DNA from: Blautia_A ammoniilytica
GTDB lineage: Bacteria; Bacillota; Clostridia; Lachnospirales; Lachnospiraceae
Length of the DNA stretch: 64,000 nucleotides
Direction: 5' to 3'
Assembly (NCBI RefSeq): GCF_025566965.1
Contig: NZ_JAOQJL010000021.1
Span: forward strand, 6,784-70,783
Position 1 is the first letter of the stretch, and each line of letters opens with the position of its first letter. The notes beneath the pieces are model-generated. The model had not been told where the DNA came from. It was given only the letters and a program-made list of their open reading frames with translations, and ran no database searches. Below, in pieces: positions 33,055-46,200 of the stretch. A program made the position numbers and the translations under genes.

Positions 33055-33612
33055 ATGAGCTCAGTTGCAGCTACCAAAACAAAAACTTACGATCTGGCTT
33101 ATATTGCTATTTTTGCGGTAGTAATGGCAGTATGTTCCTGGATTTCCATACCAATGACTGTACCATTTACCCTGCAGACCTTTGGCGTATTTATGGCAGT
33201 TGGGGTTCTGGGAGGCAAAAGAGGAACCCTTGCTGTTCTTGTATACATTTTACTAGGCGTAGTAGGTGTACCGGTATTTGCAGGATTTTCAGGCGGTATC
33301 GGGGTCCTGTTAAACACTACCGGAGGTTATATCGTTGGATTCCTTTTTTCAGCACTGGTAATGTGGGGCATTGAAAAAGTATTGGGAAAAAAACCTGTTG
33401 TACAGATCATTTCCATGGTGATCGGACTGCTGGTATGCTATGCACTGGGAACCATCTGGTTTATGGTGGTATATGCGCAGACAACCGGTGCCGTAGGACT
33501 GGGAACCGTTCTTAGCTGGTGTGTGATTCCGTTTATTGTTCCGGATCTGGTTAAGATCGCATTGGCATTTGTTCTTTCCAGAAAGGTTCGGAAATATGTG
33601 CCAATGCAGTAG
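33055..33612 (+). CDS. bioY: Biotin ECF transporter S component
   Basis: A 185-residue membrane protein with about six helices that captures biotin for an energy-coupling-factor transporter. The start at 33055 follows AGGAGG; the longer frame begins in the leader. The BioY hallmark region is present (ISIPMTVPFTLQTFGVFMAVGVLGGKRG, FAGFSGGIGVLLNTTGGYIVGF). No EcfAT genes are adjacent, so it probably shares a common energising module (group II ECF). The BirA-type operator upstream links its expression to biotin need. Acetyl-CoA carboxylase in this window is a main biotin user. Confidence 0.94.
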   Translation: MSSVAATKTKTYDLAYIAIFAVVMAVCSWISIPMTVPFTLQTFGVFMAVGVLGGKRGTLAVLVYILLGVVGVPVFAGFSGGIGVLLNTTGGYIVGFLFSALVMWGIEKVLGKKPVVQIISMVIGLLVCYALGTIWFMVVYAQTTGAVGLGTVLSWCVIPFIVPDLVKIALAFVLSRKVRKYVPMQ

Positions 33613-34006
33613 TAAGGAAAAGCCTGTGGCATTACGTCCTCATCATGGGATGTGTCTTGCCTATTTTGTGGGAAAAGGCTACAGTGATGGCTTTACCATA
33701 CATATGGAAGAAATGCTTGAAAAATTTCTTGCAGGTGCCAGCGTACAGCTGACTCTGCAGGAGGATGAGATCTGCAGAGCATGTCCCAATAATCTGGAAC
33801 AGGGCTGCGAAGCAGGCAGGAAAGTGCAAAGATTTGACCGCAGCGTGCTTGCTTACTGCGGATTTGAAGAAGGACAGCAGCTTCCTTTCAGGGAGTTTGT
33901 GGAAAAAGTGCAGGATAAAATCCTTGCACCTGGAAAAAGAACAGAGATATGCGGGGACTGTCAATGGGGCAGTATCTGCGATCAGGTGAAAAGCCGGTGG
34001 GAATGA
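33596..34006 (+). CDS. DUF1284 domain protein
   Basis: A protein of about 136 residues. The core ALRPHHGMCLAYFVGKGYSDGF is the DUF1284 signature, and several cysteines follow (ICRACPNNLEQGC, ICGDCQWGSIC) that could bind an iron-sulfur cluster or zinc. The function is unknown. The start at 33596 overlaps bioY by 17 bp, so co-transcription with bioY is likely. A terminator follows directly. Confidence 0.75.
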   Translation: MCQCSSKEKPVALRPHHGMCLAYFVGKGYSDGFTIHMEEMLEKFLAGASVQLTLQEDEICRACPNNLEQGCEAGRKVQRFDRSVLAYCGFEEGQQLPFREFVEKVQDKILAPGKRTEICGDCQWGSICDQVKSRWE

Positions 34007-34023
34007 TTTCCTGCCGGTTTTTT
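33991..34023 (+). terminator. Terminator of the bioY-DUF1284 transcript
   Basis: GCCGGTGGGAA pairs with TTCCTGCCGGT (one G-T pair), loop TGAT, followed by TTTTTT. Confidence 0.8.
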
Positions 34024-34194
34024 ATGTTCTGTAATAGTAGACTTGATTCTTTATTCGTTATAATGTTTTCGTTATTTTGTTGGATTTGATGCTATAAAAA
34101 TTGATTATAATCACGATATTTGGCATTTACAGTTTCGGAATGGTGAATCTTAATTGACAATAATTTCTCAGAATAGTAAAATTAACATATAAAA

Positions 34195-34241
34195 CTGAGG
34201 AAGAAAGGGCAGTATCAGACCTGTTTCATGGGGGAAACAGG
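34195..34241 (+). promoter_or_regulatory. Leader hairpins before the pilus operon
   Basis: CCTGTTTC (34220-34227) pairs with GAAACAGG (34234-34241); just upstream CTGA (34195) can pair with TCAG (34215). AAAAAGGAGC then precedes ATG 34274. No known riboswitch, including c-di-GMP-I (GEMM), is matched. The 34024-34194 stretch is AT-rich with no clear promoter. Confidence 0.4.
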
Positions 34242-34273
34242 CGAGGGATGATATTAAAAAGGAGCATAAGTGT

Positions 34274-37200
34274 ATGAAAAATAACCATTGGAGATCTTTT
34301 AAAAAAGGGATGTCCTGGTTTTTGACGTTTGCAATCGCAATAGGAAGCCAGGGCACTGGGTTGTCTGCAGCTACGCTGGATTATGGGCAAGATTACCAGG
34401 TGTCTGTAAACAGTGACGTGGAGGATACCACCCAGGTGGAAGACATTTCTGCATCAGGCAGCAATGCAGATACCTTCAATGCCGGGCAGATTCCTGCATC
34501 AGACAGCGAGGGAGATACCACCCAGGTGGAAGATATTTCTATACCGGACAGAGAGGAAGATCCGGCCCAGGTGGAAGATATTTCTACATCAGGCAGCGAG
34601 GGAGATATTTCTCGGGTGGAAGATAGTTCTGCACAGGACAGTGAAGGGAATACGTCTCAGATCGAAGACGTTTTTACTGATGGAGATGGTGTGCTTGTTG
34701 ATAATCATGAAGAGACAGCAGATACCACTTTTCTGGATGCTCCTGCAGATGTAAAGGAAGGCACCATTCAGTATCAGATCGAGGAAGCAAGGAAGGCAGG
34801 ATCTACAACACTTACCATAAGCCTTGACGACAGCTTTCCGGCTACAGTAGAAGAGAATCTTCTGATCCCCCGGGGGATGGAGATTGTACTGGATCTGAAT
34901 GGCCATACCCTGACTGTGGATAAGTCTTCAGCAGAGGCTGGCAAGGATACCAATAATATTACAGTATATGGGCAGCTTACCCTGAAGAACGGCAGCTTAT
35001 CCGGCAGTGCATCTTCTGCTGGCAACGAGAATACAAGAGGTGTATTTGTATGCTATGGCGGTCGTCTGATCCTTGGAGAAGGGTCACAGATCACCGGCTA
35101 TTCTGCATCAGGCCGAGGCGGTGGCGTGTATGTAAGTGATGGCGCCGGATTATCTATGAATGGCGGCAGGATCCATGACAACTGTTCCGGTATCAGCGGT
35201 GGCGGTGTATGGATCTATCGCACAAGTAATCTTTCCTATGAAAATGGCACCATTACCGGGAATAAGGCTGCACTGAATGGAGGCGGTGTGTACATCCAGA
35301 AGGATGACAGTGAGACTATCACCTGGGGCAGTGGTATTGCCATCACAGAGAATCATGCGGACCACAACGGGGGCGGTCTTTACATCCACAGTGTATCGGA
35401 TGTGGGAAATGAATTGATCTTTGACGGCCTGACTATTTCCCAAAATACAGCCGGTGTCAGCGGCGGTGGTGTTCAGATTCAGGAGCCGGTTCATTTCACC
35501 ATGGCATCCGGAGCAGTATCTTATAATCAGGCAGTGACCCATGGCGGTGGTCTGTACCTGAACAGTACGGATAAGAAACCAGCCCAGGTCAGTCTTACCG
35601 GAGGTACCATTCAGGGAAATACACTGACAGATGATGTTTTTAATTATTATGAATCGGAAACTCACCTGGGTGGCGGTATGTGGATCAGCAATTATGCAAA
35701 TGTAGTTCTTTCAGGAGTACAGATCCTGGACAATGAAACCGTCGGCACCGGTGGCGGTATTGCCATGGGGAATTATTGTCAGGTGCAGATCCGGGAGGGA
35801 ACCCTGGTTCATGGCAATAAATCCTGGTATCATGGTGGCGGTATTTATGGTATCTACACAAATGTTGAGATGACCGGTGGTGAGATTTCTGATAACCGGG
35901 CAACAGGTGGATCAACGCCACATGGTGGAGGTTTTTTCTTAAATGCAGGCAAGCTGATCGCCAGTGGCGGCAACATCTGCAGGAATTTTGCCGGAGCATA
36001 TGGCGGCGGTGGTTTTATCACAACGACGATCCTTTCCGGAGATGTAACGGTTACTGACAATAAGGCAAATTCACATGGCGGCGGTATCTTTGGAAGTGTT
36101 ACCATGTCAGACCGGGCCAGGATTCAAGGAAATACATCCGGTTACGGTGGAGGTGTTAATGGTACTCTTGTTATGAACGGAGGATTCGTCTGTGGAAATA
36201 CAGTCAGTGGCTGGAATGGAGGCGGCGGTGCTGCCGGAACAGTAACCTTAAATGAAGGAGAGATCTCCGGTAATCATTCTGCCGGAGTAGGCGGCGGTGT
36301 ACGAGGCACTCTGTACATGAATGGGGGAGTGATCAAAGACAATACTGCTGATGGCGGTGGAGGTGCTTTATATGGTGCCGGTACTCTCTCCAGTGGAGAG
36401 ATCACCAACAACCAGTCAGCCAGTACAGGAGGATGTGCATATCTTGCTGAAAATGGCAGAAATCTGACCATCACAGGAGATGTACAGATCCATAATAATC
36501 GTGCTGTCCATGGAGGCGCAGTCAGCCTGGTAGGAGGTACTGTCCAGATCAGTGGCGGTGTGATCAGTGAGAATCAGGCAAATCGGCTTGGCGGCGGTGT
36601 TTATGTATGGACATCCAATGCTTTAAATCCGAAGATCACAATAGAGAAGGAAGCGGTGATTTCTGATAATCAGGCGCCAGGTACCGGTACTGCTCCTGGC
36701 GGGCAGGATCTGTATGTGGCAGCCACCCTGACGGTGAATAATGGCAGCAATCCTGTTTATTATACCCCTGTGGTCAGCCTGCCCTCAGCCGATCAGATGA
36801 CTTCTGCCACCGGTACCTCTGGAATCGCCTGGTACGATGAGGCTGACGATACAAGGAATACAACAGGCCTTCAGCTGGATACAACTAATCGGACAAAAAT
36901 ATATCAGTATACCTTCCTTTATTCTGATCCGGAAGTAAAGACAGTAGCCCGTCTGGATGATTCCAAGGAGTATGCTACTGTTCAGGCTGCTGTTGATGCT
37001 GCTGGAGATGGACAGCTTCACAGGATCACCCTTTTAAAAGAGGATCAGGAGTCTGTACAGATCCCTAAGGGAACCAGCATCTGCTTTGACCTGAATGGAA
37101 ATACCATTCGGGGAAGCGGGAAGACGAATACTCCTGTGTTTACGGTAAAGGGAGAAATGACCCTGGAAGACAGCAGTGAAGACCAGACAGGATACATTAT

Positions 37201-40200
37201 CGGTGGCACACCAGCTGCGGATGGCAGAGGAGGGTGCTTTTATCTGGAGCACGGCAGTCTGGTTATGAATGGCGGCACCATTGGTCCAAGTGCCAGCGGC
37301 AGTGGCATTTATGTAAAGCACAAGGACAGCTCCTTTGTGATGAATGGAGGCAGGATCACGAAGAATAAAGCATCTGCCGTTTCTGTTTGGCAAGGATCAT
37401 TTCGGATGACTGGAGGAGAGATCACCGGGAACAATGCTGACCATGGAGGCGGTATCTATGCCTGGGGCAGTGCCAACATCAATATTGAGGGAGGAAATAT
37501 CACCGGGAACACAGCCGCTTGCGGCGGAGGTATCCGTATACGGGATCATGCAGTCTGTCATATCTCCGGCGGCGAAATATCCGGCAATGCAACCTCCAAT
37601 GCCAGTTCAAGCTGGGGCGGTGGTGGGATTGCTGTATCATGGGCCAACTTATATGTAACAGGAGGAACCATCACAGACAATACCACAAGCGGCCTGGGGG
37701 GCGGTATCCGTGCAGACGAAGGAAGCACTGTCTCAGTAACCGGCGGGATCATATACGGCAACCAATGGACATTTGGAAAAAGTGATCTGTATGCAACGAA
37801 AGGGGTTAATCTTACCCTGTTGTCTGCTTCAGTTATGAAGCCGGAAGCTTACAATTGTTGGTATGATTGTGAAAATGATCAGGTATATACAGCAGAGATA
37901 GGAGCTGCCAGCCTGGAACAGCCTTGCAACCTTTATGCATGGTACAAGGAGGAGTTGACCTCAAGTGATGCAGCTCAGATCCTAGATGAAAGCGGCCAGG
38001 AGCACAATTTCTCATCTGTCCAGGAGGCTGTTCAAGCAGCTGCAGATGGACAAAGGATTTATCTTCTTAAGGATTGTGATGAAAGTGTCCAGATCGGAAA
38101 GGACAAGAATGTGATCCTGGACCTAAACGGATATACATTATGCTCTTCACAGGAAAATGTGCTTGATGTTAGAGGAAAGCTGGAAGTAGACAGTACCACA
38201 GCGAACATCCATACCAATCCGGATCAGGGCGGCAGGATCCAGCCGGCAGAAGGTGTTGCCGGCAACAGAGGCGTTTTTGTAAGAGAAGGAGGAGCCTTTA
38301 CCTTAAAGGGCGGCGTGATCACAGGCTTTTCCGGTGTAAAATATGGCGGCGGCATTTATGCAGACCAGGATACTTCCGTTACCATCAGCGGGGGAGAGAT
38401 CACAGGAAACCAGGCTGTTTATGGCGGCGGTATAGCATGTTACAGTATCCGTTCCAATACCCCCTCTTCCTTTACCATGACTGGCGGAAAGATCTGGAAT
38501 AATCAGTCTGAAAAAGATGGCGGCGGAGTGTATATGGGAAGGCCCTTTAACCTTGCCAACCAGATCCAGATATCAGGCGGTGAGATCTGTGAGAATACAG
38601 CAGGTGGTCATGGCGGCGGTGTAAGCGCTGACTTTACACAAGGATCAAATACAGCCTCCCAGATCCTGATTTCCGGAGGAAAGATCCATCATAATACAGC
38701 GGCTACGGATGGAGCCGGTGTTTATATACAAAATTGCAAAACAGTTGTGATCGGACCAGATCTGGAAGTTTCCTATAATAAAGGGGCTGGGTCCGGAGGA
38801 GGGATCCGTGCTGTTCGAGTAACAGAATTAACCGTAGAGAATATTGACGCCCATCATAATCAGGCAAAAAGCGGCGGAGGTCTGTCCTTAAGTGCAGGAG
38901 AGCTTCTGATAAAGGACTGCAAGATCCATCATAACAGTACAAGACAATATGGCGTCTATAGCTACAGTGGAGGTGCAGGTTTTAACAGCACCAAAAAGTT
39001 GGAAATCCAAAAAGGAGAATTTTATTCTAATGGAGCCTACAATGGTGGCGGCATGAGTGTTAGCACAAATGCCGGTGGTCAGGCTGTGATCGGGAAGGAT
39101 GTATGGATCCATGATAATAAGGCAACCGAAGGCGGAGGCTTGCGGATTGACTCAGTAGGAAAGCTTACTGTAAATGGGCTGATTGAAAATAACAGTGCAT
39201 CCACCGGCGGTGGGATCAGAGTAGCCAGTAACTCTTCTGAAATTCACTTTGCAGATGTGACTGTACAGAACAACAAAGCCACTGGCAGTGGCGGAGGCAT
39301 TTACCTGAATGATGGGAATCCGTCCAAGGTTTATCTGGAGGATCCTGCAAGGATCCTGGGCAATACAGCCAGCAGTGGCGGTGGTATTGGCACTCGGCTG
39401 TCACAGATGATCCTGTCCGGTGGTGTGATCGCAGACAATAAGGCTTCTTATTTAGGTGGTGGTGTCTATCTGGATGGTCACAGAACCTGGGGGACACATC
39501 AGGTACAGATCACTGGAGATGTGCAGATCATCAATAACCAGGCATTGAATGGCGGCGGTGTTGGATGTTCTGAAAACACGGTTGTTACCATGGACGGAGG
39601 CAGGATCTGTAATAACAAGGCAACCTATGGTGGCGGTGTATGGGTTTCTGCAGTGAAGGGAGGATTTATACTAAAGACGCCAGAAGAAGCCGGAAGCACA
39701 GCCAAGCTGTATGGGAACCAGGCCGGTTACGGCAGGGATGTTTGCGGAAATTATGATAAATCCTATAAGAATTCTAAAGTCCAGCTGTTTGCAGCAGCCC
39801 ATATGTTTGGGGCTGATGAGGATAAAGATGGCAGCTGCTGGTACAATGAAACAAAAAACACATCCATAACAGATCCTATTGATTATGATCCGGTAACAAC
39901 ACCCTGTTATCTCACCCTTCAGTATGCTTCTAAGGTGCCTGTGGCAAAGATAAAGAATGAAGCTGGTACCTATGATGCATACACATCTCTTCAGCAAGCT
40001 GTAAATGCTGTAAAAGAAGGAAAGTACAAGGATGTGGCACCTGAGATTTTCCTGATCAAGGATATTAATGAAAGTATTCAGGTTCCAGGCGACGTAAGTG
40101 CAGTGCTGAACCTGAACGGACACAAGCTGCAGGGCACAGATACTGCTATCACCTGTTCCGGTGATCTGCGGATTCTGGATGAAAAGACCGAAGGACTGGA

Positions 40201-43200
40201 TCCGGGAGAAGAGACTGGAACCATTTCAGGAAGCACAGATAATCTGGGCGGCGGTATTCTGGTATTATCCGGCGGCTGTGTGACTATGGAGAGCGGACAG
40301 ATCAGCATGTGCTCAGCACCTACAAGACAAAGCGATCGTGGCGGTGCAGGCGTGGCTGTCAGCGGCGGTACTTTTATCCTGGATCACACAGCTTCTATCA
40401 ATGAATGTGTTGCTGCCTTTGGAGCTGCGGTTCATGTAGGAAGCGGAAGCAGTCTTTTTGAAATGAGAGGCGGAACCATCTGCAACAATACGGCGAAAAT
40501 TATATACAATTCCGGAAGCGGTATTATTTACAGTACAGGCGGTACTGTGCGGATCAGCGGAGGAAGGATCGCAGACAATGTTGTAGGCGACTGGGGAACT
40601 ATTTACCTGGCCAGTGGAAAATGCGTATTGGAAGGCGGAGAGATCACCGGAAATCAGGCAAGATACGGCGGCGGATTTTATATAGGAGGTGCTGCCAGTG
40701 TTTGGATGAGTAATACTCAGATTTCCGACAACCAGGCTACAGTCAATGGTGGTGCCATTTATAATGAAGGCCAGCTGCATATTTTAGATGGCACCAAGAT
40801 CGCCGGAAACCAGGCAGTGTATGGCGGCGCCATTTATCAGACCAGGGGAACCATTAAAATGGCAGGCGGCACTGTCACCGGCAATCAGGCGGAGAAGGGC
40901 GGCGGCCTTGCACAGAATCCCCAGGTAGGAAATGCAGGCAGCTTTGTTCTGTCAGGAGGACTGCTGTGTGAAAACCAATCCACAGTTGATGGAACCGGAA
41001 ATGATATTTTTTCCCTTTATGAGGGAACCGGAAACTACGAAAATGTAAGTGTAAGCCAGAAGCCATCTGTAACTCTGATCCAGGCAGCAGCCATGACAGA
41101 GGATAACGGAAAAGCCACAAAGTATAATGCCTGGAGAAATGATGCCTACCAGGGAAATCAGCTGGAAGGTACAGATGTAACCAATGGTTACTATATTACC
41201 GGCGGTGTGGATCAGAGCAATAACCTGAAGCTGACGGCTGTTACATATAAGGAAGCAGAAGTAAAAGGCCCGGATAGTACAGTACAGGTTAAGTCTATTG
41301 GGGTAAAGACCACCAAGAATGAAGACGGTACTTCTGACGGTGGCGGTGTTTTTGATACAGAATGTGCAGGAGATGAAAAGACAGCCCAGCAGCTTCTGGA
41401 TGAAGGGGACAGCCAGACCTATGAATCCCAGGAGGAAATCACAGAGGGTGAAACCCAGGAGCAGATGGCTCAGCGTCATCACTATCTGTATAATGGCGAT
41501 ATTCTGAAGATGATCTGCCATGACGGCAAGTGGTATGAGAGGGATCAGGCAGTTATGTGGAGTCCGGGAAATGACAGCTCTTATACCAATGGGATCGTGA
41601 GAAGCTTTGATACTGTAAAATATAATCTTCGTTTTACTTTGGAGGATATCGGGAAAGACGAAGAAGATGAAGGGAATCAGGAAGGAACTCCCTCTGTAAC
41701 AGATGACACCTTACAGCTGTGGGTGGAAATGAAGCTTCCAGTGGACAGCAGCCTTGCTTCATTCTCTGAAATGAATATGAAATACCATCATATTTATGAG
41801 CAGAAGCAGGCAGATGGCAGCTATGCCCAGTATTTAAGAGGCTACTGGGAGCTGGAAGAAAATAAAGGGGGAACGGTTTACCGTACCCTGGCCATCAGTG
41901 TGAAGGGCATGAACAACGGAGACCTGCTTAAGCCTTCCTTTACCGCATGGGTAGGTGGAAATGAGGAGGATGAACAGAATCCAAAATCCTGCAGCTCCAA
42001 AACACTGACCGTATCAGCGGCACCAAGATACAACATACTCCTTAAGCGAAACTCCCAGCTTGCTTATACCAGCTACTTTGATATGGAAAGCGGTGAGGAG
42101 ACAACAGAGGAAGAAGTAAAGAAGATCCAGGATGCAGGCGGGGATACTTCCCACATCGTCTATGGCACCATGCTTGGATACGGTATTACCCTGCAGATGT
42201 ACAATAATAAGACCAATAAGGGAATACGAGGGCTTCAGGCACCTACCGGGGACATCCAGTTTGACATAAGCTTTGGCGGAGAACTGGTGATGAACGGCTC
42301 CTCACTAGGAGAGAACGCAGCCCCTTATGCATGGGCTTACAAGGCTAATGAAACCGGAGAGACAGGAAACAGCTTTACAGATGCACAAAAGACGGTCAAT
42401 GTAGACTGGAATGATGAAGATGATTACAATAAGACCACCACTTATGGCTGGGATGCGGCTCCCTATAATACAGGGAACAGCGCTATCGGCTGCTACAGCG
42501 GCGGCTTCTGGAAGGGAGCGTTAAAGCAGAGAAATGAAACAGGCGATAAGCACCTCACCCTTCATTTTACAGTCAGCAATTACTCGGTAGCGTCCTCCAG
42601 CCCTTCGGCTACAGCCAATGGTTCCTGGGACAACCAGGTAGGACGAAGCGGATATGTGAACTCCTTCTCTGCAGGATATGTGCAGGTACTGTATCCTTTT
42701 GACAAGAAAGTGGCTGCAGGACAGAGCGGCTATCTGGAGGTCAATATGGAGTGTGCTGCTTCTGATCTGAATATCAGCAGCGTAACAGGGCTTACTCCTG
42801 AGTCAACGGAAAATGGCCTGGATGCAATGGAAAGCTTCTTTGGAAAAGACTATAAGAACCATGCAGTCCATGAGATGAATTATCTGGATAATTATCTGAA
42901 CCACAGCACAGGCCTTTATATATATGCAGAAGGTGGAAACGGCGACCATCTGTCGAAGACGAATTACTTCAGCAAGGAGACTGGCACGGATCTGATCAGC
43001 ACTTCGGAAGGCACAGGCTCCACCCCGCTGGGAAGTCAGGTATACATTGATGCAGATGTATCTTTTTCCAGCCGGGAATATTATACAGATGATGTGAAGG
43101 ATCCCCATTATATCCCACCGGATAAGTTTGACCCACAGGTGGACAATCTGCTGGAATACAATTATCTTACCGGAGTGAATCTTCTTCAGAAGTTTGATTC

Positions 43201-46200
43201 AGATGCCTATACGCCTGTTTGTGAAGAAAAGATCATTGACAGACAGGTGAACCATGGCACAGGAAATAGCTGGACCTGGGTAGGGAAAAGTGCAGGAACC
43301 AACAGCACCAATGCTTTTCTGGTAGGCACTTCGGAGTCGGCAACCACCTGGTCATCCTCAGGAAACCTGAAAACAAAAAGCTTTAAGCTGACCGTACTAT
43401 ACGGTGCGAAGCCGGACGGGACCAACTGGACGAAGACAGAAACAGCAGATGGCGGGGAAGCAGAGATGGATGCTTACACAGAGGAGAAGCTGATCTACTT
43501 TACTTCACTGGACGAACTGAAAGCCTACTTTGCAGCCAAAGGAAACCCGGACGGCAGATGCGTGGCACTTTTGTACGAGGTGCGGGACTGCTGTATCCGT
43601 ACAGGCAGAAGCCTGTACATTAGAAGCAGGATGCAGATAACAAAGGATTTTGCCAAGACAGGCGGAACCTACTGTACCACCAACGATGTAAGAGGATGGA
43701 CCACATATCGTCCAACCTATAAGCGATACTATAATGATGGGAAACAGGATGCCATCCTGTTTTTGGCAACCTGGCGAAGCAGACAGTATGGCACGGCAGA
43801 TGGTATCGTTGCATACGGAAATGGAGACACAGGCGGTCCACTTCCGGATGGGTATGTAAATACCCTGATGGAAAGCCAGGATCCGGTAATGAAATATACA
43901 AAACAAAGATGTGACTTTCCTTTTAACGGATATAAGAAAACAGAATACCAAAACGGTGTTAAGAAAAACGGAACCCATGTGATGGGGTGGATGGCAGGAA
44001 ATACGCTGCTTCTGTATACCCTGGTCAGTGAGATCGGCGTTAAGAATACAGACCTGATCAAAGGCTCCAACCGGGAAAAGACCTATTATAATGTGTCCGA
44101 CGGTGAACGTACAGCAAACTTCATGGTAATGCCAAGGCTGCAGATCTCCAGTGCTACAAAGGACCATGAACTGGTAGCAAACGGCAGTCAGGCAACGGAT
44201 GTTGTGATCACCATGACCATTCCAAAAGATCTCCATTACAATAAGGGCAGCCTGCAGTTTGACTATTCGGCTCCTGGAAACCAGTGTAAATACAAAGCCG
44301 GCGATCTGGCATGGGATGTAAAGCAGACGGATAACCCGGATGGGACTACCACATTGACCCTCTGTTCAACGGTAAGTGATATCAACAAAGGACTTCCTTA
44401 CATCCGGTATAATTGCACTATCGGAAAGAAGGGAGCAGATGAGAATGAGGATGTAAAGGACAACCAGCAGCTTACTACAAAGGTACAGATCCATACCACC
44501 TATGAAGAAATCCACCGTATTACCGGACAGGCCAATAGTGCAGAGCAGACCATCATTGCAACAAGGACAAACGATGATGCGATCTATAAGGAAACTGGCC
44601 GGGACCTGATAGAGATCGGGGATGACCTGATCTATTACCTGAATTACAGCAACCATACAGAAAACCTGAATCCCATTCAGCTGTGTGATATCCTTCCTGC
44701 CAATGGAGACGGAAGAGACAGCAGCTTCCATGGTGGATACCGGGTAAAAGAAATCTATTTGGACTTTACCAGGGAGGCGGACAGGCAGGCATTCCTGGAG
44801 AACGGTGCAGGACAGCTGAAGTACAGGAAGGGCGGGATCAGTGCAAAGGATCTTACCCAGGATGAAAGAACTTTGATATTAAATACCATTGACAACGGTA
44901 AGTGGTTTGATCTGGCTTCTTCTTATGAACCATCTGAATATACAGAAAATGGTTTAACAATGTACAGGCTGACCTGCAGGGCAGGCGCAGACGGACGATG
45001 GGCCAAAGGGGAAGAACTGATCCATTATGCAGATGGCAATGGTACAATTGATGCGATTTACGGATTTGTTCCTCAAGTAAGTGAAAAAGGAAATTTCCGG
45101 ATGGGACTGGTCTTTACACCGTTTACGAAGGACAATGCAACACTGCTGAAGATCGGAAGTGTAACCCAGCGGGGCGGCGATGTATATAACAACAGCTTCT
45201 TCTACAGAAGCGGCGGCCTTACCAGCCAGGCGCCTACTGTATCCAGTTCAGTGGAAGGAACCCGTACTGCAAAGCGTAAGATCGCAGGCCTTGTATGGCT
45301 GGATCAGGATCAGAACGGGAATTACCGTCCTGCCATCAATGGCTACAGCACTACTGACCGGCTGCTTTCCAAGGTGGATGTATATCTTTATCAGGAAAGC
45401 GAGCCATCTTCTTCCAAGATCACCAAGAATCCGGATGGAAGCTTCAGTCAGGTGATTGGCGGCAAAACACGGACTATGAGCGCCACCACTGTGGATGGCA
45501 AGACCTTATATCCGGCTGTGGATGTGATGGGCAACCTTCTGGACAAGGTGGTTACCGGAAGCGACGGGGCATACGCTTTTGAGAATCTGGCTGAGGGCAG
45601 CTACTACATAGTGCTTCAGGACGAGGGTGATGATTATGCAGTTACAGGAGGAACCAGGGTTCTTCCCTTTGAAAGACTGAGTATCACACCAGAAAGAGAG
45701 GATGCAAAGAAGACCCTGGCCCAGCCGGGAAGGGATACAGATAAAGCCCTTCCGGAATACCAGGGCGCAGACACCGCAGATCAGGGTGCAGCAGCTATGA
45801 AGCGTACCGTGATCGCCAATAATGGCAGCGGCATTACCCTTCCTGGACTTAACAGCATGGTGTCCTGGGAGTATGTGACCAATCATTGGGACTGCGGTCT
45901 GTATTATCTGGATCTTTCCATAGAAAAGAAATGGGCGCAGACCACCAGCATCCCGGATCAGGCATCCGTCCTGTTTGAAATAACAGGCTCCACCGGAACC
46001 GGGGAAGATGCAGTAAGCTACCTGGCTGCCACTTACACTGCCACGATTGCATCCGGCAAGGTAACCGCACAGGCAGAGGGAATGGCAAGGCCTTACAGCA
46101 AGACAGAGGGAGCACCACTGCAGATTCCTACAGCAGTGGCAGCATCCCAGGATAAAGGAAACAAGACCATGCGCTGGCTGATCCAGAACCAGCCGATGCA

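Noticed and set aside
35100..41000. CRISPR-like or satellite repeats
   Set aside because: The repeated GGCGGTGG-type strings are codons of beta-helix glycine turns inside one open reading frame, without regular spacers.
43505..44236. Minus-strand reading frames inside the giant adhesin
   Set aside because: No ribosome sites and Cys/Ile-rich composition; the plus-strand frame is continuous for 4,215 codons.
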